Part shown: positions 1 through 5,432 of the stretch, piece by piece
Layout of the letters: each line of letters starts with the position of its first letter
How positions within the stretch are numbered: position 1 is the first letter of the stretch
Assembly: GCA_003543245.1 (NCBI GenBank)
Contig: DPJB01000012.1
Coordinates: forward strand, 32,373 to 38,701
Direction: 5' to 3'
DNA length: 6,329 nt
Source: Moraxellaceae bacterium
GTDB taxonomy: Bacteria > Pseudomonadota > Gammaproteobacteria > Pseudomonadales > Moraxellaceae
Program-made: the position numbers and the translations under genes
The notes under the pieces: model-generated
Database searches by the model: none
What the model was told of the DNA's origin: nothing
Seen by the model: the letters and a program-made list of their open reading frames with translations, nothing else

Positions 1-26
1 TTGCTGTCTGTTGCCTGCTCCGACAT
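1..26 (-). CDS. Possible start of a divergent gene, cut by window edge
   Basis: On the minus strand an ATG at 26-24 opens a frame reading MSEQATDS and runs off the left edge. A GGAG element lies 6 bases upstream, which is good Shine-Dalgarno placement. The same frame is also open further upstream from an ATG at 77, which has no convincing ribosome site. Only eight codons are visible, so no family can be assigned and the gene itself is uncertain. If real, it is transcribed away from the cation transporter gene, and the two would share the 27-222 region for their promoters. Confidence 0.2.
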
Positions 27-222
27 GCTTCGCTCCGGCTCTGGTGGAATGGCGTTGAATGACACGGGATCGTCCATCGTATGTGGTGGGTGGAATGCTG
101 TCCAGCAAGGCGACACCTATCCGGGATGGCAGGCGTGCTCTGCCAGACGGCCTGCCTGAAAACGGGCTTCAGTGGCATGATGAGGCTGCTTCATGCCCTG
201 TCCACGAATACCGGAAAATCCC

Positions 223-846
223 ATGTCAGATGACTGCTGTTCCGATCACTGTACTCCCCGAGTGCCGCCCACGGATCGCTACCGGCGTGTATTGGTCATT
301 GCGCTGGTGCTGAATGCTTTGATGTTCGGGGTGGAGCTGGCAGCCAGCTGGTGGTCCGGCTCGGTCTCGCTGCTGGCCGACTCGATTGATTTCTTCGGGG
401 ATGCGGTCAATTACGGCATCAGTCTGGTGGTTCTTTCGATGGGCTTGGTCTGGCGGGCAGGTGCGGCCATGGCCAAGGGCATCGTCATGTTTTCCTTTGG
501 CGTGTTTGTGCTGGCGCGTGCCGGCTGGGGACTGGTGGAAGGCGCTACGCCAGAGCCCGTCACCATGGGCGCGACGGCCGTGCTCGCCTTTGCCGTGAAC
601 GTGGGGGTGGCCTGGCTGCTGTACGCCTGGCGTGAAGGGGATGCCAACATGCGTTCGGTGTGGCTGTGCAGCCGCAACGATGCCATCAGCAATATTGCCG
701 TGTTTGTGGCAGCCCTCGCCGTGATGGTTACTGGCACGCCCTGGCCGGATCTGGTGGTGGCACTGGTGATGGGGTTGCTGGCGCTGACGGCGGGTGCGAG
801 CGTGGTGCAGCAGGCGCGGGCCGAGTTGCGGGAAGGGCGGGCGTAA
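223..846 (+). CDS. CDF-like cation transporter lacking the C-terminal cytoplasmic domain
   Basis: Predicted inner-membrane protein of 207 residues, probably moving divalent metal cations out of the cytoplasm. Its hydrophobic segments (about residues 22-43, 48-75, 83-105, 114-136, 154-171 and 174-192) match the transmembrane core of the cation diffusion facilitator family. TM2 carries the expected metal site as D56 and D60 (DFFGD). In TM5 the usual HxxxD reads C149-SRN-D153, so cysteine replaces the histidine. The N-terminus is cysteine/histidine-rich (C5, C6, H9, C10). Most CDF proteins are near 300 residues and end in a cytoplasmic dimerisation domain; this one stops after TM6. Similar short 'cation transporter' proteins are known in proteobacteria, so this is probably an intact subfamily form and not a truncation. 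Start: the ATG at 223 has only a weak GGA upstream. An in-frame ATG at 193 would add ten residues but is no better placed. The metal is not predictable; cysteine hints at a soft metal. Confidence 0.85.
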   Translation: MSDDCCSDHCTPRVPPTDRYRRVLVIALVLNALMFGVELAASWWSGSVSLLADSIDFFGDAVNYGISLVVLSMGLVWRAGAAMAKGIVMFSFGVFVLARAGWGLVEGATPEPVTMGATAVLAFAVNVGVAWLLYAWREGDANMRSVWLCSRNDAISNIAVFVAALAVMVTGTPWPDLVVALVMGLLALTAGASVVQQARAELREGRA

Positions 847-904
847 TGGTTTGCAGGCTTGCCCGGTGACGGCCCGGCCTGGTTTTTTGAAGGGAAAAGT
901 CATG

Positions 905-941
905 CATCAACGTCACGCCGTCCGGTGGCGTGACGTTGATG
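905..941. terminator. Perfect 15-bp hairpin between convergent genes
   Basis: CATCAACGTCACGCC (905-919) is the exact reverse complement of 927-941, with a 7-base loop. It lies between the stop of the plus-strand cation transporter (846) and the stop of the minus-strand efflux remnant (949-951), only 7 bases beyond the latter. On the minus strand a short T-rich stretch (ACTTTTCCC) follows after about six bases. On the plus strand no T-run follows. It is best read as a terminator for the efflux gene that may also stop or protect transcripts coming the other way. Confidence 0.7.
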
Positions 942-948
942 TCCGGGT

Positions 949-1812
949 CTAGCTGGCTGGCGGCGCTTCCGCTGTTTTTTCGGGCTCCGCTTCGTTTGTC
1001 GGTGCCGGTTCCGCGGTGCCCGGGTAGACGCCACCCAGGGCCAGTTGCTGTTGCTGCAGCTGATAGCGATCTCCCTTGCCGGTTTTCAGTTGTGCCTGCT
1101 GCAGTTCGACAAGTTTTTGCTGGTCGGCCAGTTGCGCATTCAGCAACTTGTATCGTTCAGCCAGTATCTGGTCTGCATAGAGGCTGCCTTCAATTTCGTT
1201 GAGGGCATTCAACATGGTTCTGGCATAAGCCACTGCTTCTTCCTGTTGCGAGGTGCGGATCTCGATCTGCGATGAAATGCCGCCATTGGTAAACAGCGGC
1301 AGCAGCAGGCTGCCGGTCGCACCGGATACCGGATTATCCAGATTCTCCTTCAGGGCCAGAAGGCTTTCGTCGACATAGCCAATGCCGGCCTGCAGGGAAA
1401 TCGACGGCAACCGTGCTTTTCTGGCAACCGCCTCATTGTAGAACGCTGCACGGAAGCGGCTTTCGGCAGCCTTCAGATCGGGGCGGCGCTCAGCCAGATC
1501 GGACGGCAGGCCGGCGGGAAGGGGGGTGGGTTCATTCGGCAGGCTGCTGGCGACCGCCACTTCGGCTGCCGGGTAACGGCCGACCAGGACTTCAAGGGCA
1601 CGCCGGCTGCTGTTGAGCGCCTGCTCGCTCTGCATCAGCTGGTTCTGGTAGTTCTTCAGCGTGATCTGGTTGATCACGACATCCTGCTGCGTGTTGCGTC
1701 CTACCTTCTGGCCAAACCGGATAAGCTCCAGCTGTTTTTCTGCCAGCGCCACCATGTCCTTCATCAGCTGTGTCTGACGTCCGGCTTCGATCGGACTTCG
1801 TGCATGTGACAC
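949..1812 (-). pseudogene. 5'-truncated outer-membrane efflux protein (NodT/OprM-type) remnant
   Basis: The frame encodes the C-terminal half of an outer-membrane channel protein of tripartite (RND-type) efflux systems. Recognisable parts are the end of the first coiled-coil repeat (about residues 10-80, ending LEVLVGRYP), the hallmark linker GLPSDLAERRPDLKAAE (101-117), a beta-strand region with LPLFTNGG (171-178), the second helical repeat (about 185-255) and the terminal ALGG signature (258-261). A Pro/Glu/Ala-rich tail follows. Family members are usually about 450-500 residues; only 287 remain. The lipoprotein signal, first beta strands and first helices are absent. The nominal start is a GTG at 1812, probably an internal valine codon. 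Upstream the frame stays open but reads unlike the family, and the DUF4124 gene occupies the space where the missing half should be. I found no efflux sequence in the other upstream frames, so this looks like a deletion and not a simple frameshift. No pump or adaptor gene lies adjacent. Confidence 0.75.
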
Positions 1813-1826
1813 CGGGAGGTCTGGAA

Positions 1827-1835
1827 TGATATATC
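1827..1835 (+). promoter_or_regulatory. Possible extended -10 element for the DUF4124 gene
   Basis: TGATATATC resembles an extended -10 box (TGnTATAAT) and lies in the short gap before the DUF4124 start, predicting a leader of about 40 bases. No good -35 box is seen at 16-18 bases upstream, which is tolerable for extended -10 promoters. This is suggestive only. Confidence 0.25.
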
Positions 1836-1882
1836 CCGGGCAGTGGCCAGGGGCCTTGCCGTTTGTTTCCCGGGGATGAAAA

Positions 1883-2542
1883 ATGAGTCTGCGTGCACTT
1901 TTACTTTCGCTGCTGCTTTTCCCTGCCGTTACGGTGTATGCGCAGGCGATCTACAAGGTTGTCGGCCCGGATGGCAAGGTGGTTTTTTCCGACAAGCCCC
2001 CGGCCGATGTCGGTGGTGATGTCAGCGTCATTGAGGGCGGGTTTGAACGCAAGCAGTCGGCCAACGAGCCAGCGGCTGACGTGGTGTCGCCTCCAGTGCC
2101 GCGGGTGACCAAGCAGGCCACCGTGGCGCAGCCAAAGCCACAGGCGCCTGCACAGATGGCCATTGACCCTGCACTGGTTGGTGCGGTGTTCGGGGTCATG
2201 GGATTCGAGGATCTGGTGCTGCAAACGGAGCGTATCTGCACCCAGACGCTGCCTACGTCGATGAAGCGCTACAGCGGAGCCACCCAGGTGTGGCGGCAGC
2301 GCAATGCCTCCGTGCTGGCCCGCTATCAGCAGGTTCTGGCAAAGGCCATTACGCCGGTCCATCGCAAGCAGCTTGAGGCAGAGGTGAAAACACGGAATGA
2401 GAAAAGCCTGTTGCCGGTCGTGAAGGCACCAGCCGCAAGTCGCATCAGCTGGTGCGACAAGTCGGGCGACCTGATTGGCAGGGGTGACATGGATGTGCAC
2501 AACAAGCCTGCGCTTGCCGGGCCGTTGCTGGGCTACCGGTAA
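1883..2542 (+). CDS. DUF4124 domain-containing secreted protein
   Basis: Protein of 219 residues with a clear Sec signal peptide: MSLR, a leucine-rich core, then VYAQA with likely cleavage near residue 20-22. The mature protein starts with a DUF4124 domain (about residues 22-52; IYKVVGPDGKVVFSDKPP is its usual opening, with a Tyr/Lys strand followed by GxVxFSDxPP). A low-complexity Pro/Ala/Gln/Val linker (about 60-92) follows, then a predominantly helical C-terminal region (about 95-185). Two cysteines, C119 and C191, could form a disulfide in the periplasm. DUF4124 is common in proteobacterial envelope proteins; its function is not established, and I do not recognise the C-terminal part. Start: the ATG at 1883 follows a purine-rich GGGGATGAAAA stretch and gives the complete signal peptide. 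It is flanked by genes on the opposite strand and so is probably transcribed alone. Confidence 0.85.
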   Translation: MSLRALLLSLLLFPAVTVYAQAIYKVVGPDGKVVFSDKPPADVGGDVSVIEGGFERKQSANEPAADVVSPPVPRVTKQATVAQPKPQAPAQMAIDPALVGAVFGVMGFEDLVLQTERICTQTLPTSMKRYSGATQVWRQRNASVLARYQQVLAKAITPVHRKQLEAEVKTRNEKSLLPVVKAPAASRISWCDKSGDLIGRGDMDVHNKPALAGPLLGYR

Positions 2543-2617
2543 CCGGATGACGGAATATGGCGCCAGTGTGGCTGGCATGGGCAGGTGGCGTGTTGTGCAT
2601 GACCATTGAATTGCCGC

Positions 2618-3292
2618 TTACGAACGGAACAACCCCGGATTGCTCTCGACAAATTTCCGTATCCATAACTCCAGGAATGACTCTTTCGGGCTTTTCAGGT
2701 GGCGCCAGCCCAGCAGGCTTATGATGCAGGCGCCGACCGCATCCACAATCAGGTCCCACATGGTGTCGGTAAGCCCGGAAGGATCCTGCCACATCGCTTT
2801 CTGCATGTTCATGCCGAAGACCTGATCCATCCCGAATTCAAATATTTCCCACAAGGCACCAACGGCAACGGCAAAAAGAAAGGCAAAAAAAGCCACAAAA
2901 TGCGGGCGCATGTGCATGTTGATGTGACGGTCTTCGTTCAGTGCATACACCAGCAGAAAGCCGAAGATGCCGAGAAGCAGGCCCGATGTGCCGTGCAACG
3001 CAATATCCCACCACCACACCCGCGCATAAAACTGCCAGACCTCGCCCATGAAGAGTGAGGCAAAAATGAACATGATGGCCAGGATGTGGAATTCGGGCGG
3101 AAAGGTGACGCGCAGACGGTGATGAAAAACGACCGGACTGATGGCAACCGACATGATCATCACGACCAGAAAAGCGGTCAGCCATTGTTGCTGACGTAGC
3201 GTGAAAACCAGTTCCACGGCCATGATCCCGACCAGAATGAACACGGTGGCACGATGAATGCGCTCTGCGGTCCAGGGGGTCGTGCGTTTCAT
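2618..3292 (-). CDS. DUF2238/YjdF-like integral membrane protein
   Basis: Inner-membrane protein of 224 residues with about six hydrophobic segments (roughly 14-31, 38-55, 68-85, 100-117, 131-148 and 178-196). It shows three blocks I associate with the DUF2238 (YjdF) family: WWWDIALHGTSG (93-104), GALWEIFEFGMDQ (145-157) and LTDTMWDLIVDAVGA (174-188). The conserved Asp, His and Glu residues within or next to membrane segments (D96, H100, E149, E152, D156, D176, D180, D184) suggest a buried polar or metal site, but this is inference; no function is established for the family. The start ATG at 3292 lies 6 bases after the cupin stop codon and has no evident Shine-Dalgarno sequence, so translation is likely coupled to the cupin. 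The last residues (about 200-224) form a charged cytoplasmic tail. Confidence 0.8.
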   Translation of the reverse strand: MKRTTPWTAERIHRATVFILVGIMAVELVFTLRQQQWLTAFLVVMIMSVAISPVVFHHRLRVTFPPEFHILAIMFIFASLFMGEVWQFYARVWWWDIALHGTSGLLLGIFGFLLVYALNEDRHINMHMRPHFVAFFAFLFAVAVGALWEIFEFGMDQVFGMNMQKAMWQDPSGLTDTMWDLIVDAVGACIISLLGWRHLKSPKESFLELWIRKFVESNPGLFRS

Positions 3293-3298
3293 TGGCGT

Positions 3299-3619
3299 TT
3301 ATTTGCGGTGCAGGAAGATGGACAGCAACAATACCGTATCTTCGTGTGCAAGCACGCTGTGCGGCTCGCTGTCGCGCAGGAACATCAGGTGGCCAGACCC
3401 CATGCGTTGACTGTTGCCGTGTGCCTCGACATCAATGGCGCCCTTGAGGACCTGCATGATCATGGCGCCGGAGGCCATGTGCTGCTTCAGGTGCTTGCCG
3501 GCCTCCAGCACCATTTGCACGATCTCCATGTGATCGTCACGGACAAGGGTTTCCGAGCGATGCGCCGTGTGCGGGGACAAGCTAATGATTTCGCCGGATC
3601 TGGCGTGCGGCAGTGCCAT
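3299..3619 (-). CDS. Small single-domain cupin protein with degenerate metal site
   Basis: Protein of 106 residues that is essentially one cupin beta-barrel and probably cytoplasmic. Cupin motif 1 is recognisable at about residues 40-60 (AGKHLKQH...VLKG) and motif 2 at about 73-87 (GSGHLMFLRDSEPHS). In related small proteobacterial cupins motif 1 contains H...GE followed by the VQ.LEG strand. Here the glutamate position reads alanine (MASGAMIMQ), while the motif 1 His and the EPH His of motif 2 remain. The metal site may therefore be incomplete, which argues for a binding or sensing role over a dioxygenase-type enzyme; this is inference. The ATG at 3619 is well supported by GGAGAG (3630-3625) five bases upstream. 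It lies downstream of dps on the same strand and 6 bases before the DUF2238 gene, with which it should form an operon. Confidence 0.8.
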   Translation of the reverse strand: MALPHARSGEIISLSPHTAHRSETLVRDDHMEIVQMVLEAGKHLKQHMASGAMIMQVLKGAIDVEAHGNSQRMGSGHLMFLRDSEPHSVLAHEDTVLLLSIFLHRK

Positions 3620-3631
3620 GATGTCTCTCCA

Positions 3632-3649
3632 TTGTCATGTGGATGACAA
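3632..3649. repeat. Small hairpin next to the cupin ribosome site
   Basis: TTGTCAT (3632-3638), GTGG, ATGACAA (3643-3649) is a perfect 7-bp inverted repeat with a 4-base loop. On the minus-strand transcript its 3' arm ends one base before the GGAGAG ribosome site of the cupin. A third copy of TTGTCAT lies at 3695-3701. The repeat could act at RNA level (access to the ribosome site) or as a protein-binding operator; the sequence alone cannot decide. Confidence 0.45.
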
Positions 3650-3656
3650 ACGCTGG

Positions 3657-3692
3657 CTGGCCATGCGGTTGATGGTGCGGCCGCATGGCCAG
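3657..3692. terminator. 12-bp GC-rich hairpin in the dps-cupin spacer
   Basis: CTGGCCATGCGG (3657-3668) and its exact reverse complement (3681-3692) enclose a 12-base loop. On the minus strand it lies 20 bases beyond the dps stop codon. Only a short GTTTG follows, not a real T-tract, so full intrinsic termination is doubtful. It may stabilise the dps mRNA 3' end, act as a partial terminator lowering cupin/DUF2238 expression relative to dps, or form part of a folded leader. Confidence 0.5.
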
Positions 3693-3712
3693 TGTTGTCA
3701 TTGTATCGCGAC

Positions 3713-4207
3713 TCAGCCCAGCAGGCTGCGCAGCATCCATGCCGTTTTTTCGTGTACCTGCATGCGCTGTGTGAGCAGGTCGGCTGTCGGTTCGTCATGC
3801 GCGTCATCCACAACCGGAAAGATTGAACGGGCGGTGCGCACAATGGATTCCTGGCCTTCCACCAGTTGACGGATCATCTCTTCTGCCGTGGGGCTGCCCA
3901 TTGCTTCGGGAATGGTCGACAGCTTGAGGAATTCGCGGTAGCTGCCGGGGGCTGGAAAGCCGAGGGCGCGAATGCGTTCGGCAATCAGGTCGACGGCAAG
4001 CGCCAGTTCGTTGTACTGCGCCTCGAACATCAGGTGCAGCGTATTGAACATCGGGCCGGTGACGTTCCAGTGAAAGTTGTGTGTCTTCAGGTAGAGCGTA
4101 TAGCTGTCGGCGAGCAAGTGACAAAGCCCCTTGGCAATCTCCTTGCGCTGCGTATCGGTCATGCCGATATCCATGACGGGAACGGCGGCGGTTTTTTTCT
4201 TGGTCAT
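3713..4207 (-). CDS. dps: Dps family ferritin-like DNA-binding/iron-storage protein
   Basis: Protein of 164 residues, the usual Dps length. Dps forms a 12-subunit shell that oxidises Fe(II) with peroxide, stores the iron and often coats DNA, protecting cells in starvation and oxidative stress. The inter-subunit ferroxidase residues are visible: H46 (NFHW), H58 and E62 in TLHLMFE, and D73 and E77 in AVDLIAE. These match the spacing of H51, H63, D67, D78 and E82 in E. coli Dps, with Glu in place of D67. The ferritin-like helices run about 17-45, 52-82, 106-132 and 140-162. The lysine-rich N-terminus (MTKKK) could help DNA binding. Start: the ATG at 4207 has GGGAG (4218-4214) six bases upstream and gives a standard N-terminus; the longer open frame up to 4339 is not needed. 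It is preceded by 155 bases and the ZIP gene on the same strand, and followed by the cupin gene after 93 bases. The symbol is by family. Confidence 0.93.
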   Translation of the reverse strand: MTKKKTAAVPVMDIGMTDTQRKEIAKGLCHLLADSYTLYLKTHNFHWNVTGPMFNTLHLMFEAQYNELALAVDLIAERIRALGFPAPGSYREFLKLSTIPEAMGSPTAEEMIRQLVEGQESIVRTARSIFPVVDDAHDEPTADLLTQRMQVHEKTAWMLRSLLG

Positions 4208-4362
4208 GATGATCTCCCAGATTTCATGTGCTGATTGATTAGGCGTTGATCCTGATGGTGTGGCTCTTGACGGAGTGCCATCCAGAATCGCGTTCACGTT
4301 GCTCCGGTATGCCAGTTGTTCACAGATGCAGCCCGGCATCCGTTGTACATATGTTCGGGGCC
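4208..4362 (-). other. Intergenic region upstream of dps
   Basis: This 155-base gap separates the ZIP stop codon from the dps start. It should hold the dps promoter if dps is independently expressed. I could not find a convincing -35/-10 pair or a strong terminator for the ZIP gene in it; the only certain element is the GGGAG ribosome site at 4218-4214. Confidence 0.4.
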
Positions 4363-5283
4363 TTACCCCAGGCTGATATCCAGTGCCATCATGACGACAA
4401 ACCCAAAGAGTAGACCACTGGTGGCGGATGATTCATGGCTGTCACGGTGCGACTCCGGGATCACTTCATGGCTGACGGCGTAGAGCATGGCACCTGCCGC
4501 CATGCCAAGACCGAGCGGCAGCCACATGGGCGAGCTCACCACCAGGCCGGCACCGAGCAGGCCGCCGACCGGTTCGATCAGACCGGTGGCAAAGGCCACC
4601 AGTGTGGCCTGGCCGGTGCGGTAACCCAGACTGACCAGCGCCAGTGCCACCACCAGCCCTTCCGGAATGTTCTGGATGCCGATGCCGACCGCGACGGGCA
4701 GGGCGGTTGCGGGGCTGGAACCATAGCTCACGCCCACGGCCAGACCTTCGGGCAGGTTGTGCAGGGCGATGGCAATCACGAACATCCAGAGGCCGCGTAC
4801 GCGCCGGGCAAGGGCGGCGGCCCCGGCGTGCGTCACCACGGGGCCGCTGGTGAAATGGCTGTGGGGCAGCAGGCGGTCCATCAGCATGAGGCCGATGCCG
4901 CCCGCCAGTACCGACAGGCCGATGGCCATGACCGGGATGACGTTGCCGCCCCAGATGCCACGCGCGGCGGCAACGCCGGGGACGATGAGGGAGAATGCCG
5001 TGGCAGCAAGCATTACGCCCGCACCAAAACCAAGCATCATGGCATTGCTGCGGGCCGTCACCTGTCCCATCACCATGACCGGCAGTGCCCCCGCGCCGGT
5101 GGCAATGGCGGTGCCGAGCGTGGCCATGAGTGCCGCGCTCAGGGCCGGGCTGGCGCCAATGGCCTGCAGGCCGTTGATCAAGAGAATGACGAGGCCGGAT
5201 GCCGTGATGCCAAGGCCGATCAGGCGACGCATCCCGGTTGGGCCGTGGATATGCTTGCGCAGCGTGAAAAGGGCGGTGTTCAT
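4363..5283 (-). CDS. ZIP family metal transporter
   Basis: Inner-membrane protein of 306 residues with about eight hydrophobic segments, of the ZIP family (zinc/iron permeases; broad divalent metal uptake). The two metal-binding helices are clear: HNLPEGLAVG (175-184, TM4) and QNIPEGLVVA (204-213, TM5), giving H175, N176, E179, Q204, N205 and E208 as candidate ligands. Further acidic/His positions are E237 (GLIEPVGG) and H272-E273 in the following segments. A histidine-containing loop (H141, H143, H152) lies between TM3 and TM4, where ZIP proteins usually carry a variable metal-rich loop. An N-terminal stretch of about 20 residues precedes the first membrane helix. The start ATG at 5283 has AGGAAG (5295-5290) six bases upstream. 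The gene is divergent from the CPA2 antiporter across 149 bases. It resembles GufA/ZupT-like members, but the metal and exact subgroup cannot be fixed by eye. Confidence 0.9.
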   Translation of the reverse strand: MNTALFTLRKHIHGPTGMRRLIGLGITASGLVILLINGLQAIGASPALSAALMATLGTAIATGAGALPVMVMGQVTARSNAMMLGFGAGVMLAATAFSLIVPGVAAARGIWGGNVIPVMAIGLSVLAGGIGLMLMDRLLPHSHFTSGPVVTHAGAAALARRVRGLWMFVIAIALHNLPEGLAVGVSYGSSPATALPVAVGIGIQNIPEGLVVALALVSLGYRTGQATLVAFATGLIEPVGGLLGAGLVVSSPMWLPLGLGMAAGAMLYAVSHEVIPESHRDSHESSATSGLLFGFVVMMALDISLG

Positions 5284-5348
5284 GGCGTACTTCCTGCAGG
5301 TTTTCTGTCTGTAGGGAAAGTATGGCCAGGGTTTTTACATAGGTTAAA

Positions 5349-5376
5349 TTGATTGTAGAAATGTCTTTGATATAAA
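5349..5376 (+). promoter_or_regulatory. Sigma70-like promoter for the CPA2 antiporter
   Basis: TTGATT (5349-5354), a 16-base spacer and TATAAA (5371-5376) form a good housekeeping-type promoter directed at the antiporter gene. They sit in a distinctly AT-rich stretch (about 5330-5390) within GC-rich surroundings. The predicted transcript would start near 5383 and have a leader of about 50 bases. The same stretch must also serve the divergent ZIP gene, for which no equally good box pair was seen. Confidence 0.5.
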
Positions 5377-5421
5377 AAGGCTATTAATGCGGGGGCAATC
5401 CACGCCACGCCTAGCCGGACC

Positions 5422-5426
5422 GGGAG
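5422..5426 (+). promoter_or_regulatory. Ribosome binding site that fixes the TTG start
   Basis: GGGAG stands six bases before TTG at 5433-5435, the same element and spacing seen before dps. It favours the TTG over the first in-frame ATG at 5472, which would cut into the first membrane helix. Confidence 0.65.
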
Positions 5427-5432
5427 ACATTA

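Noticed and set aside
59..313. Plus-strand open frame overlapping the start of the cation transporter
   Set aside because: It has no recognisable domain, no ribosome site, and overlaps the well-supported transporter frame; its composition looks like read-through of non-coding DNA.
2562..2576. GCCAG/CTGGC mini-hairpin as a terminator after DUF4124
   Set aside because: The stem is only five pairs with no T-run, so it is within what chance gives in GC-rich DNA.
1901..2578. Minus-strand 225-codon frame opposite DUF4124, checked as the missing 5' half of the efflux gene
   Set aside because: It contains no lipoprotein signal and no efflux-protein motif, and is Arg/His/Leu-rich like an antisense shadow. 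The plus-strand frame has a signal peptide and DUF4124 domain.
4208..4339. Longer N-terminus for Dps starting at 4339
   Set aside because: The 44 extra residues are unlike any Dps N-terminus. The ATG at 4207 has an ideal GGGAG site and gives the normal family length.
4435..5352. Long 305-codon plus-strand frame opposite the ZIP gene
   Set aside because: Its product is rich in His, Gly, Gln and Ala with no domain, typical of the antisense shadow of a GC-rich gene. The minus strand shows exact ZIP motifs.
5358..5380. Zur-like site in the ZIP/CPA2 control region
   Set aside because: GAAATGT (5358-5364) resembles one half of the gammaproteobacterial Zur box as I recall it, but the opposite half is absent and there is no dyad symmetry.
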